Of a DNA stretch of 61,849 nt, positions 34,471-43,569 are shown in pieces; position 1 is the first letter of the stretch, and every line of letters starts with the position of its first letter. Source of the DNA: Lachnospiraceae bacterium. GTDB taxonomy: Bacteria > Bacillota > Clostridia > Lachnospirales > Lachnospiraceae. Made by a program: the position numbers and the translations under genes. The stretch lies in assembly GCA_017479285.1 (NCBI GenBank), contig JAFVCL010000015.1, forward strand, positions 1 to 61,849, given 5' to 3'. Below the pieces are notes generated by a model. It worked only from the letters and a program-made list of their open reading frames with translations, was not told where the DNA came from and did not search any database.

Positions 34471-36099
34471 CTACTTTTCCGTCACTCCATCTACGCCGCA
34501 GCGGTCGAACATATTGTCAGTCTTGGTATCCTCACCGATGAGCCAGCCCTCTCCGACATAAATGTTTTTAACAATCCCGGTCTTGTCCTCAGGATAGGAC
34601 GAACTGTATTCATATGCAAACATGTTCGACATATCCTTAACGCTTGAGGTATCAAAACTGCTGATGTCAATCTCCTCGATAAAAGCGGTATTAAACATAT
34701 CTGACATATCTGTTACTTTTGAGGTATCAAAACTTGAAACATCTATTTTTAATGCATGTTCATCCATGGATACTATAGTTTTATCAAACATCAGACTGGG
34801 CTTCGAAGAAAACATCCCGTGCATATCCGTAACATTTGAGGTATCAAAACTACTAAGATCCAGGTTGTTCAGAACACCGTGATCCGCAAACATTTCAGAC
34901 ATATCGGTTACATTGGAGGTGTCAAATCCTGAAACATCAGCCTGCATCAGCAGATAACAACCATAAAACATTCTGCTCATGTCAGTAACCTTACTTGTAT
35001 CAAGCTTATCCATTCCGTTTATATATCTCAGTGCATGCATGTTATAAAACAGATAGCTGAGATCCTGGGCATTCCGTATATCTATGAATGCTTCGTCAAC
35101 ACCTATATCATATCCGAGTGGATCTGTGGAGTCTTCTCTTTTTCCAAGGCTTCTATATCCGGCATCTTTAAACCCGGTATCAGTTTCATCGCATACTCCT
35201 GATATAACAAGCTTTGTACGCCAGCCGGTTCTACCACTGCTGACATATTCCGGCACTCTTATTTTCCACCAGCATATATTTCCTGTCTTTCCACTATCAA
35301 CAATATTCCCGGAATCTTCCCTTACTCTTAACAATCCGTTTTCATCCCTGTATAGATCCTCGAGATATTCTCCATCATGACTAAAAAAACAAATCTTACC
35401 GTCAATCTCTTTCTCTGTTCCCGCTACCATCTTTCCGTTGTCAGCATCGTAGTATAGCTTTCCTTGATTTCCGTATCCATTGCTATATGTTTCCCATCCT
35501 CTTACCATCTTACCGGTTTGATAATCAAAATAATAGTTATCCCCGTTTATAGTAGCAGGTCCTTTTACCATCAGGCCGGTCTTGTGATCATAGTAGTATG
35601 TATTTCCGGTCTGTTCAGGATAAAGGGTTGCAAGATTCCCTTCTATGGTAACCCATCCCTTCATCATGGCACCATTCTCGTCATATCGTACCCATTTTCC
35701 TTTTTTATAATAAATTGCATTAAACACTTCCCCTCTGGCGGCTTCATCGGATTCCCGTCTATTCTTCTGGATTTCCGCTATATCCCAATCAGCTTCATTC
35801 TGATATACATACGGAAGCCAGACTTCTTTGTTTACGGCTTTTGCTCCATCATATACAGAATCCAGCCAGTACCATGCATCGGACTCCGGATCATATATTT
35901 CACGGCCGCGCACAGTACCGTCACCGATCACGCCTTTCTCATCATCATAAGTGCCCTGGCGTACTCCACCTTCATACCAATATGACTTGCCTCCCTCTTC
36001 TTTCCATTCCATATCAAGAGCATAAGAAGTCGTCGGTATCAACAGTACACCGGCAAATATAACAGACATGCTTGAAATAACAAAAGACTTATATTTCAT
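34471..36099 (-). CDS. BspA-like DUF285-repeat surface protein with wall-binding-like module
   Basis: 542 residues, signal peptide about 1-27. The N-terminal module (YWYEGGVRQG, GREIYDPESDAWYWLD, GKWVRYDENGAMMKGW, YYYDHKTGLMVKG) matches those at 16524 and 32679 and continues with further repeats (GKLYYDADNGKMVAG). The C-terminal part holds about five DUF285 leucine-rich units with the phrase FDTSxVTDMSxMF, as in BspA-type and mycoplasma surface proteins, known for binding host or other bacterial surfaces. No LPXTG is present; attachment would rest on the repeats. Start ATG has AGGAGG and is 12 nt after the stop of the M56 peptidase, so it belongs to that operon. Confidence 0.88.
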   Translation of the reverse strand: MKYKSFVISSMSVIFAGVLLIPTTSYALDMEWKEEGGKSYWYEGGVRQGTYDDEKGVIGDGTVRGREIYDPESDAWYWLDSVYDGAKAVNKEVWLPYVYQNEADWDIAEIQKNRRESDEAARGEVFNAIYYKKGKWVRYDENGAMMKGWVTIEGNLATLYPEQTGNTYYYDHKTGLMVKGPATINGDNYYFDYQTGKMVRGWETYSNGYGNQGKLYYDADNGKMVAGTEKEIDGKICFFSHDGEYLEDLYRDENGLLRVREDSGNIVDSGKTGNICWWKIRVPEYVSSGRTGWRTKLVISGVCDETDTGFKDAGYRSLGKREDSTDPLGYDIGVDEAFIDIRNAQDLSYLFYNMHALRYINGMDKLDTSKVTDMSRMFYGCYLLMQADVSGFDTSNVTDMSEMFADHGVLNNLDLSSFDTSNVTDMHGMFSSKPSLMFDKTIVSMDEHALKIDVSSFDTSKVTDMSDMFNTAFIEEIDISSFDTSSVKDMSNMFAYEYSSSYPEDKTGIVKNIYVGEGWLIGEDTKTDNMFDRCGVDGVTEK

Positions 36100-36111
36100 T
36101 TCATTCCCTCC

Positions 36112-37368
36112 TTAATAATCGATTTTCACCAATTTTAATGGCTCAAAAAAAGGGCGTTTTATGCGTTCTCCACGTTCATCATATATCGGTATGTCACTGG
36201 AATAATTGAGCGGATAAGACGTAGTCACTGAATATATATCATCTTTCGAAAAATACATTTGTATCTCATACTCGCCACTGTCTTTTTTTATAATCTTTGT
36301 ATTTGTCGCATTAGGACAAAAATATCCTTCCGCCAAAGCCTCTTCATTCTCCTCCTCGTACGTTGGACGTGCAGATATATCGAAAAAAAATGACAATATG
36401 TAAATGAACAATGTTAAAATAACTAAAAGGAATGAAACTCCGAATTTTTCCTTATTAATTCCTAGGATTTTTTTAACCCGGATTTTCATATCACTTTCAT
36501 CTGAAAAAAGAGAAATCGGATGTAGGTGTGAAATACATCTTTCTTCCGTTTTTCTATTATGCATTATCTCCATTATATCTATAATTGACTCAACATATCC
36601 CAATCGTTCTTTTTTTGCTGCTCTCTTATCTGTTTTCATTTCTATTGCTAAATCATAATACTCTCCAAGCTTTTCAAAGGGCGGAAACCACCAGCATATA
36701 AAACGCATAATTGCAAAGAATAGTTTCCTTACAAGATCTCCATTCCTAATATGTTCAAGTTCATGATAAATTATCACTTTTATATGTTTTTCACTAATCT
36801 CGGGATAACACGGGATAAGTATTCGCGGGAACCAAATACCATAACATAAAGGAGTATTAACTTTATCTGAAAAATACATATTGATTCTGTGATTACAGAT
36901 ATACTTTCTCTCTTCGATGCCTAAAACCTCAGATGAAATAATTTCACTTGTAACATTTCTAGCATCGTTAATAATATAATTCTTTGCTTTACGATGCTTT
37001 ATATACATCATAATCAATTTTATTAGTGCACCAACAACCCAAATAATTAGTAAAAACCTTTTTACAGATAAAATCCTCTGAGCTCCTTCTTTTGCCCATG
37101 AATGATTAATCGCCATAAATATATGTCGGAGCTTCCCTCTGTAAATAAATTCGTGTCCATAATATGAATCTATTGGCAACAATAGTCTAATAGAAGCTAT
37201 TACGCAGATAAAGATAATTACTCCGGGTTTAGTTTTACAGTATAAACGATCATTCTTCATTATTATCGTTACTAACGCAAACAAAAACAAAAATGTAACG
37301 ATTCCCATCAGAAAGCTATATACTGATATTGACGGATATCCTATCCAAACTTTTGGTAGCTTTATCAT
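36112..37368 (-). CDS. M56-family (BlaR1/MecR1-like) membrane metallopeptidase
   Basis: 418 residues. Several transmembrane helices at the N-terminus (YSFLMGIVTFLFLFALVTII and onward), the M56 zinc motif HELEH in IIYHELEHIRNGD near residue 200, RFICWWFPPF and the downstream EMKTDKRAAK helix, then a last membrane helix (SFLLVILTLFIYILSFFF). The outer part is only about 80 residues, with no penicillin-binding transpeptidase domain as in true BlaR1, so beta-lactam sensing is unlikely. It overlaps the repressor gene by 4 nt and precedes a BspA-like surface gene, suggesting signal-induced proteolysis that releases the repressor. Confidence 0.88.
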   Translation of the reverse strand: MIKLPKVWIGYPSISVYSFLMGIVTFLFLFALVTIIMKNDRLYCKTKPGVIIFICVIASIRLLLPIDSYYGHEFIYRGKLRHIFMAINHSWAKEGAQRILSVKRFLLIIWVVGALIKLIMMYIKHRKAKNYIINDARNVTSEIISSEVLGIEERKYICNHRINMYFSDKVNTPLCYGIWFPRILIPCYPEISEKHIKVIIYHELEHIRNGDLVRKLFFAIMRFICWWFPPFEKLGEYYDLAIEMKTDKRAAKKERLGYVESIIDIMEIMHNRKTEERCISHLHPISLFSDESDMKIRVKKILGINKEKFGVSFLLVILTLFIYILSFFFDISARPTYEEENEEALAEGYFCPNATNTKIIKKDSGEYEIQMYFSKDDIYSVTTSYPLNYSSDIPIYDERGERIKRPFFEPLKLVKIDY

Positions 37369-37772
37369 TTACTTTTCCTTTTATAGTCATCTATAAGCTT
37401 TTTCAGATCTTCAATTTCCGCTTTCCCGCTTTTGTCTCCCTTTTTATTTGATATAAGTGCCGCAAAGAGGACATCCGTGTCTGCCAGACGCTGTAGAGAC
37501 TTAAACTCCTCGAAGAAAAGCTCTCCTATGATTTTTGGAGCATCCTTGGTCATTCTAAAGCATCTTGATACTATATTTCTGTCCAGTACCGTATCCGCTA
37601 CCTCAATAAGATGCATTGAAAGTAGAGTTCTGAGTGCCGGCTGAACAGCGTTTTTGTTGAGCTCGGGAGCGATTCTCATAATTTCATTGGAAGTAATAGG
37701 TTCCTTCGAACTTTTTATGATCTCCAGTACCTGTCTCTCCTTTGCATTCAATCCGTTCTTTACTCTTGACAT
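37365..37772 (-). CDS. BlaI/MecI-like transcriptional repressor
   Basis: 135 residues. Winged-helix N-terminal domain (LNAKERQVLEIIKSSKEPITSNEIMRI, then the recognition-helix area NAVQPALRTLLSMHLIEV) and a helical C-terminal dimerisation part. The pairing with an M56 peptidase is diagnostic of BlaI/BlaR1-type switches. I start at ATG 37772 with AGGGAG 7 nt upstream, not at the open frame 15 codons earlier. A perfect consensus promoter lies about 110 nt upstream. Probable targets are its own operon and the downstream surface genes. Confidence 0.82.
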   Translation of the reverse strand: MSRVKNGLNAKERQVLEIIKSSKEPITSNEIMRIAPELNKNAVQPALRTLLSMHLIEVADTVLDRNIVSRCFRMTKDAPKIIGELFFEEFKSLQRLADTDVLFAALISNKKGDKSGKAEIEDLKKLIDDYKRKSK

Positions 37773-37883
37773 CTTTAGTCTCCCTCTCTGAAAATATACA
37801 AAAAGTTTCTTTCTCATTTAGTATAAACTTATTGTTTTCGTATAATCCCAGCATTTTTATTTATATTTTTTAAACCTGGATTT

Positions 37884-37912
37884 ATTATACAATCTAATTA
37901 CTTGTTTGTCAA
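37884..37912 (-). promoter_or_regulatory. Consensus promoter of the BlaI-like operon
   Basis: Minus strand TTGACA (37912-37907), 17-bp spacer, TATAAT (37889-37884): perfect match to the sigma-A consensus. The untranslated leader would be about 105 nt. Such a strong promoter suits a repressor-controlled operon. Confidence 0.85.
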
Positions 37913-38008
37913 ATTCTTTATTCTTCTCTACATAAACCAATCTGTCTGTACAATCCCATATTTTTGTGCGATAATTACTGTATCAATGTGAACAGGGGGA
38001 AACATCTC

Positions 38009-38668
38009 TTGGAAAATAAAAAAACAAGTCTTATAACAGCGATAATACTTGTACTTGTATCGATAATCTACACCGTACTTGTCTGCGTAGTGGACAAGGC
38101 GCCCATCGGTCCGGAGGGAACCAGCGTAGGCTTCTCCGCCATAAACGGAGCCTTTGCCGATGCGGTCGGATTAAACCTTTTGTGGGATAAGATCACCGAT
38201 GTAATGATGATTATCGCTATACTCGTTGCCGTAAGCTTCGTAGCTCTCGGCGCTTATCAGCTTATAAAAAGAAAAAGCCTCCTCAAGGTCGACAGAGCGA
38301 TCCTTGCGATGGCCGGTGTATATGTAGTAATCGTTGTACTTTATGTGCTTTTTGACAAAGTTCCTTTAAACTACCGCCCGGTTATTCTACCGGATGAGAC
38401 TGCGCCGGAGGCCTCATTTCCCTCATCCCACACGCTGGTTATCTGTACGATATTGTGTACCGCGATAGTCGCATGGGACAGGATTTTTTATAATAAAAAA
38501 CTGCTTTGCAATGTCCTGAGGATCTGCGCCGCAGTTGTTATGCTGGTTTCCGTTGCGGGACGCCTTATAGCCGGAGTTCACTGGCTTACCGACATTATCG
38601 CCGGTGTTATCTTCTCTGCGACCATAACCGCAATCTACATCGCCGCTCTCGACCGTATCGATTCTTAG
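38009..38668 (+). CDS. PAP2-family membrane phosphatase
   Basis: 219 residues with about five or six transmembrane helices. PAP2 motifs: NYRPVILPDE (degenerate first motif, family K-x6-RP), FPSSHT (PSGH-like) and GRLIAGVHWLTDIIAG (SR-x5-H-x3-D). Likely an undecaprenyl-pyrophosphate or lipid phosphatase. No ATG exists near the N-terminus; TTG at 38009 has AGGGGG 9 nt upstream and is preferred over the TTG at 37964, which lacks a site. The first PAP2 motif lacks its Lys, so activity is not certain. Confidence 0.82.
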   Translation: MENKKTSLITAIILVLVSIIYTVLVCVVDKAPIGPEGTSVGFSAINGAFADAVGLNLLWDKITDVMMIIAILVAVSFVALGAYQLIKRKSLLKVDRAILAMAGVYVVIVVLYVLFDKVPLNYRPVILPDETAPEASFPSSHTLVICTILCTAIVAWDRIFYNKKLLCNVLRICAAVVMLVSVAGRLIAGVHWLTDIIAGVIFSATITAIYIAALDRIDS

Positions 38669-38684
38669 ACGGTAAATCTATATG

Positions 38685-40370
38685 TTAGGTGGTTCTGTAA
38701 TACTCTTCAAGCCGCGGTCTTGCTTTTATGTAATAAGGCTCCAACGCCTTGTCAAAGTGCTTTCCCATGCCCTCCATAATAATCTCATCAGCCTTTTCAA
38801 AAGACATACTGTCCTTGTAGCACCTCTTGCTGACAAGCGCGTCATAAACATCCGCTACAGCCATTATTCTCGCTTCAAACGGTATTTCCTCCCCTTTAAG
38901 TCCCTCGGGGTATCCCGAACCGTCCCATCTTTCATGGTGGTATTTTGCCACATTTTCCGCAAGCTCCCGGAATGCAAGGTCCTCTGTATCCTTCAATATC
39001 TCATGGATTATCTTTGCTCCCTCCGGCGCGTGTGCCTTCATCTTTTCAAACTCTTCGGGTTCAAATCTTCCGGGCTTTCTGAGTATTTCATCGTCCACGG
39101 CTATCTTACCGAGATCATGCATGGGCGCTGCCTTGATTATATTTTTGCAGAATTCATCGGAGAGACCGAATCGGTTTTCCTTCATGATCTCATCCATCAG
39201 GATCCTTACACCCTCGCTGGTTCTCTTAATGTGACCGCCGGTTGAATTGTCGCGGCTCTCAACCATGGTCGCCATCCCGAGGATAAGCTTGTTGTGCATC
39301 TCCACGATATGTGCGGTCTTCTCTTCAACCTCTTCCTTCAGCCTGGAATTGAAACCGTTAAGAAGCTCGATATACTCCTGGTTCTTGGTATCATCCGTCA
39401 CCTTGAAGGAATATCCTCTCCTTATGGAGCCGTCATACAGGTAATCTATATCGACAAGGTATATCCTGTTATCCCGTGGGTACAGATATTTGTCGCTGCT
39501 TTCATCCTTTTTGAAAGCTTCTATCCACTTAAGCGCAGTCCCGCTAAGCAGAGGATTTTTCTTTACATGACTGTCCACCTTGATGTCTGCGAGCTCCGGG
39601 ATAAACCTCCTTGCGGCATCATTACACCCGAGGTAATGCATTGAAAAATCAAATGTGATAAACCCGGTTTCCCCGCTCTCTTGAATGGAGTCGATCGTGC
39701 GTCCCGTGACATCATACAGGCAAAGTCTGTGTACTATAATAAGGTACATTACCTGTGAGAACACATACGCAAGGGGCATAAGCTCAATCCTTCCGTCAAA
39801 AAATCTCTCGGTGGAATAGATCAGCACGCAGACGAGTTCGGGGAAAAACAGCAGAAATATCGTTTTATTCGAAACATCATTCTTCTTGAAAAATGCGTAT
39901 ATGAGCGCCAAAAGGCTCACAAGGAAATACGCTCCGACCATTACGAAAAATACGGTGTGCATCGGTCCGTACACCTTGTGAACCAGCACCTTTCCGTCTA
40001 TCATCTCGATGGAGACATTCCTGTAAAAGACCGGAAAGTTTCCGACTGTAAGAATCGAGGAGTAAACAATAATCGTAAAAATGAATACGGCGATCCTTAT
40101 AGGTCTTACAATCCTTATTTTGCACTGGTCAAGGACACACATCATTATGAACATCGTAAGGAAACAGCCCCCGATATACAGAACCTTGGTGGAGGAATAG
40201 ACATCCTGAACGGTCCTTGCCATGGACATTAAAAGATATCCCATATTTGCTATGGGAATAAAGGCGAATATCAATGTGAAATGGACATTAAAATGCCGTT
40301 GCCACATAAAAATATATACGATCGTAAGGATCAGTGACAGATCAAGCATTATATTGTAAAACGCGTTCAT
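38685..40370 (-). CDS. Membrane HD-GYP phosphodiesterase
   Basis: 561 residues. About seven N-terminal transmembrane helices (1-215, histidine-kinase-N 7TM-like), a PAS-like region (ESGETGFITFDFSMHYLGCNDAARRF) and a coiled coil lead to an HD-GYP domain with HDLGKIAVDD, KAHAPEGAKI, KYHHERWDGSGYPEGLKG and MAVADVYDAL. All catalytic motifs are intact, so it should hydrolyse cyclic di-GMP. The input signal is unknown. It converges with the PAP2 gene, with 16 nt between. Confidence 0.9.
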   Translation of the reverse strand: MNAFYNIMLDLSLILTIVYIFMWQRHFNVHFTLIFAFIPIANMGYLLMSMARTVQDVYSSTKVLYIGGCFLTMFIMMCVLDQCKIRIVRPIRIAVFIFTIIVYSSILTVGNFPVFYRNVSIEMIDGKVLVHKVYGPMHTVFFVMVGAYFLVSLLALIYAFFKKNDVSNKTIFLLFFPELVCVLIYSTERFFDGRIELMPLAYVFSQVMYLIIVHRLCLYDVTGRTIDSIQESGETGFITFDFSMHYLGCNDAARRFIPELADIKVDSHVKKNPLLSGTALKWIEAFKKDESSDKYLYPRDNRIYLVDIDYLYDGSIRRGYSFKVTDDTKNQEYIELLNGFNSRLKEEVEEKTAHIVEMHNKLILGMATMVESRDNSTGGHIKRTSEGVRILMDEIMKENRFGLSDEFCKNIIKAAPMHDLGKIAVDDEILRKPGRFEPEEFEKMKAHAPEGAKIIHEILKDTEDLAFRELAENVAKYHHERWDGSGYPEGLKGEEIPFEARIMAVADVYDALVSKRCYKDSMSFEKADEIIMEGMGKHFDKALEPYYIKARPRLEEYYRTT

Positions 40371-40522
40371 TCAGTTCCCCCTGTCAAACGACTGTACCCG
40401 GTTGTTGAAGCATAAAATCACAGATCTGTTTATTACCGGACTCCCTGTTTTGTTCATACTTTAGAGTATAACTTTTTTTCACTTTTTTTAAAAGACTTTG
40501 GCGTTATTCTTTATGTTTTATC

Positions 40523-40551
40523 TTGTAAATGTGAAAATTTAAGATTAAAAT
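40523..40551 (+). promoter_or_regulatory. Promoter of the DUF1846 gene
   Basis: TTGTAA (40523-40528), 17-bp spacer, TAAAAT (40546-40551), about 50 nt before the start. Confidence 0.65.
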
Positions 40552-40601
40552 AGAAAGGTGTTTTTAACCCGATTTATATGCATTACACAGGAGAACTTGA
40601 A

Positions 40602-42089
40602 ATGACCGGAAAAATAGGTTTTGACAATGACAAATACTTAAAGCTGCAGTCGGAAAAGATCAAGGAGCGTATATCTGCCTTCGGCGGTAAGCTCTACCTC
40701 GAGTTCGGCGGCAAGCTTTTCGACGATTACCACGCTTCGAGAGTCCTTCCCGGGTTTAATCCCGACAGTAAGATAAAGATGCTCACCCAGCTTAAGGATG
40801 AAGCCGAGATCGTTATTGTTATTTCCGCACAGGATATTGAGAAAAACAAGGTTCGCGCAGATCTCGGAATAACTTACGATATGGATGTTCTCCGTCTTAT
40901 CGACGCCTTCAGAAGCTACGGTCTCTATGTCGGAAGCGTATGTCTGACCCATTTTTCAAACCAGTCAAGCGCAGTGGCCTACCAGAAAAAGCTTGAGTCC
41001 CTCGGACTTAAGGTTTACCGCCATTATCCAATAGAGGGCTACCCCTCCAATATTCCCCTTATCATAAGCGACGACGGCTACGGTAAAAATGAGTACATCG
41101 AAACCACACGCCCGCTGGTGGTAATAACCGCGCCCGGACCCGGAAGCGGAAAGATGGCCACCTGCCTGTCCCAGATATATCACGAGTACAAGAGAGGAAT
41201 AAAGGCGGGATATGCCAAGTACGAGACCTTCCCAATCTGGAATCTCCCTCTTAAGCATCCGGTAAATCTCGCATACGAAGCTGCAACCGCGGACCTCAAC
41301 GATGTCAATATGATCGATCCCTTCCATCTCGAGGCATACGGAGAGACCACTATCAACTACAACCGCGATGTCGAGGTATTCCCGGTGCTCAACGCCATGT
41401 TTGAAAAGATCATGGGTGAGTCACCCTATAAATCACCTACCGACATGGGTGTCAATATGGCCGGTTTCGGAATCGTGGATGATGATGTATGTAAGGAAGC
41501 GAGCTGTCAGGAGATAATCCGCAGATATTTCAATACCCTTTGCCAGAAGAGGCAGGGAACCGCAGACAATGACCAGGTTGTAAAGATCGAGCTTCTCATG
41601 AAGCAGGCGGGCATCACGGTAGATGACAGACCTGTCGTAAGCAGCGCACGGGTAAAAGCGGAGACCACCGGTGAGCCTGCTGCCGCAATGCAGCTCTCAG
41701 ACGGACGACTTATTACCGGAAAGACCACTCCTCTTCTCGGGGCTTCATCGGCGATGCTACTAAATGCCCTTAAAACTCTTGCGGGCATAGATGATGCGGT
41801 AGAGCTCATCGCCCCCAGCGCCATTGAGCCAATTCAGGATCTCAAGGTAAATCACCTCGGAAGCAAAAACCCGAGGCTCCACACCGATGAAGTGCTTATC
41901 GCTCTTTCGATCTGTGCGGCAACCGATGAGCGTGCCGAGCTTGCAATGCAGCAGCTCCAGAATCTCAAGGGCTGCGAGGTACACTCGAGCGTTATTCTCT
42001 CACCTGTGGATATGAATATCTTCAGGAAGCTTGGTGTAAACCTTACCTGCGAGCCCGTCTACCAGAGCAATAACCTCTATCACAGATAA
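40602..42089 (+). CDS. DUF1846 domain-containing protein
   Basis: 495 residues, matching the DUF1846 family in length and content ([91 protein letters not shown]-like segment). The P-loop-like [10 protein letters not shown] suggests nucleotide binding. Structures of family members show a Rossmann-type core, but the reaction is not established. Start at ATG 40602, since AGGAG lies 8 nt upstream. Free-standing gene with its own promoter and terminator. Confidence 0.93.
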   Translation: MTGKIGFDNDKYLKLQSEKIKERISAFGGKLYLEFGGKLFDDYHASRVLPGFNPDSKIKMLTQLKDEAEIVIVISAQDIEKNKVRADLGITYDMDVLRLIDAFRSYGLYVGSVCLTHFSNQSSAVAYQKKLESLGLKVYRHYPIEGYPSNIPLIISDDGYGKNEYIETTRPLVVITAPGPGSGKMATCLSQIYHEYKRGIKAGYAKYETFPIWNLPLKHPVNLAYEAATADLNDVNMIDPFHLEAYGETTINYNRDVEVFPVLNAMFEKIMGESPYKSPTDMGVNMAGFGIVDDDVCKEASCQEIIRRYFNTLCQKRQGTADNDQVVKIELLMKQAGITVDDRPVVSSARVKAETTGEPAAAMQLSDGRLITGKTTPLLGASSAMLLNALKTLAGIDDAVELIAPSAIEPIQDLKVNHLGSKNPRLHTDEVLIALSICAATDERAELAMQQLQNLKGCEVHSSVILSPVDMNIFRKLGVNLTCEPVYQSNNLYHR

Positions 42090-42139
42090 CAACAGGTAGA
42101 TTTCTACCACGGAAACAGCCCCTGTCAAAGGCAAAACAA

Positions 42140-42198
42140 AATCCCCATCAGCTGATATGCATCCTGTTTATGGACGCTCAGTGATGGGGATTATTTTT
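42140..42198. terminator. Bidirectional terminator
   Basis: AATCCCCATCA (42140-42150) pairs with TGATGGGGATT (42182-42192), followed by ATTTTTA. It separates the DUF1846 gene from the convergent esterase gene. Confidence 0.8.
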
Positions 42199-43093
42199 AT
42201 CTGAGTGTAAGGGGATAATTCCTCTCAAGCCAGTTTCTTACAAGGGGCAGCCACATCGCTACCTCAGGCACGATCTCACTTCCGCCGGGCTTTGATGTAA
42301 GGGCATTCGCAAGGCCGAGTCCGTGGCATCCGTGAGGGAAAATATGGAGTTCCGTGTTTACCCCGCATCTGCAAAGGCTGTCTGCGAGGATAAGGGAATT
42401 CTGAACCGGGACGGTATTGTCCTCGAATGTGTGCCAGATAAAGCAGGGCGGCATATCCTTTGTAACTCTGTTCTCGATTGAAAGGAAATCATCTATCGGA
42501 ACACCTTTTTCATCGATAAAGTCATCCGCATTAACCAGACTTCCGGCGATGTTTTTTGACGAACCGGCGTGTCTGAAGGTTCCCGATGAAATAACGGGAT
42601 AATCAAGAATCAATCCGTCCGGTTTGATCATTTCGGACAGAGAACCGGATTCCGGGGTCTTTCCAAGGGATTTAAGCTTTTCTTCCACGAGCCTGCTCAA
42701 AAACCTGTAATTCCAGAAAACTCCGAGACATGCCGCAAGGTGTCCTCCCGCGGAGGATCCCTGAACAATTATCCTGTCCGCATCAATATGCCATTTTTCC
42801 GCATTCTCCCGAATTGTTTCAACCGCGAAGGCAAGCTCGGATAATGCGATGGGAAATTGTGACGGGCCTGTTGAATATCTTACAACCGCCGCGCAGTATC
42901 CGAAAGAATTAAAGGACAAAGCAAGCGGCTCTGCCTCTCTGTCGGATGTATGATCGTAGCCCCCACCCGGGCATATTACGATCATCGGTCTTTTTTCTAT
43001 ACCGATGCTTTCCGAGTACTCCGGAATATATGTGTACATTGCGGCATATTCTTCCGAACCGGGCATCTTTATACTTATCTTTTCGTGAATCAT
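42197..43093 (-). CDS. Alpha/beta hydrolase (carbohydrate-esterase-like)
   Basis: 298 residues, cytoplasmic. The oxyanion segment CPGGGYDHTSDREAEPLA replaces the classic HGG motif, the nucleophile elbow is GSSAGGHLAA, the acid probably lies in the IWHTFEDNTVPVQNS stretch, and the catalytic His in FPHGCHGLG. The family includes BD-FAE and acetylxylan esterases, which deacetylate hemicellulose oligosaccharides. It starts 14 nt after the stop of the FakA-like gene with AGGAGC upstream, so the methyltransferase, FakA-like and esterase genes may form one unit. Confidence 0.88.
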   Translation of the reverse strand: MIHEKISIKMPGSEEYAAMYTYIPEYSESIGIEKRPMIVICPGGGYDHTSDREAEPLALSFNSFGYCAAVVRYSTGPSQFPIALSELAFAVETIRENAEKWHIDADRIIVQGSSAGGHLAACLGVFWNYRFLSRLVEEKLKSLGKTPESGSLSEMIKPDGLILDYPVISSGTFRHAGSSKNIAGSLVNADDFIDEKGVPIDDFLSIENRVTKDMPPCFIWHTFEDNTVPVQNSLILADSLCRCGVNTELHIFPHGCHGLGLANALTSKPGGSEIVPEVAMWLPLVRNWLERNYPLTLR

Positions 43094-43107
43094 AAGGAGC
43101 TCCTATA

Positions 43108-43371
43108 TCAGCCCTGTAACCCTCTGGACTGACGATCCATATCCTCTACGACAATATCAAATATCTCTCCGAGCGTTCTGCAATACTCAAGAATCTTCCA
43201 GGGCTCGTTGGTGTGGTAATGAACCTTCATAAGATCCTCATCACCGCCGCCGGCATAACTGTCACCGACAAAATTATTTATTATATACTCTCTGAGGTCA
43301 TCCTCATCCATCTCACAGCCTTCGATCAAAAGCTGGGTGTCATAGCGAAATTCAATGCTCTGTTCTTCCAT
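43108..43371 (-). CDS. Stand-alone FakA C-terminal-like domain ('kinase to dihydroxyacetone kinase')
   Basis: 87 residues corresponding to the C-terminal domain of FakA/DAK2-type proteins: FRYDTQLLIEGC, DDLREYIINNFVGDSYAGGGDEDLMKVHYHTNEPWKILEYCRTLGEIFDIVVEDM. In FakA this domain joins an N-terminal kinase domain and binds the FakB-fatty-acid complex. Here it is complete as a small protein with its own GGAGA site, so it is not merely truncated; similar stand-alone proteins are known to me in Lachnospiraceae. The function is not established. Confidence 0.75.
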   Translation of the reverse strand: MEEQSIEFRYDTQLLIEGCEMDEDDLREYIINNFVGDSYAGGGDEDLMKVHYHTNEPWKILEYCRTLGEIFDIVVEDMDRQSRGLQG

Positions 43372-43569
43372 AACTTCTCCGTTCTGCCGGGTACGGCGCT
43401 TTTATTTGCGGATTTTCCGTCCGAATGCTTTACATCCCGGACATCCACGGCACTTATTCTATCATATACAGACCTTTTATTGCAACCAGGCATATCAGCA
43501 AGCTTTATCAATAACCCGGTTCCTCCCTCACAGGAACAAAGGAACGGGTCATTTTTATCCTGCCGCGGT

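Noticed and set aside
43512-43555. Hairpin ACCCG-GTTCCT / AGGAACGGGT as terminator of the RlmI-type gene
   Set aside because: The T-rich tract lies on the plus-strand side while the gene is on the minus strand, and the stem has a bulge. It may only be a processing or attenuation element.
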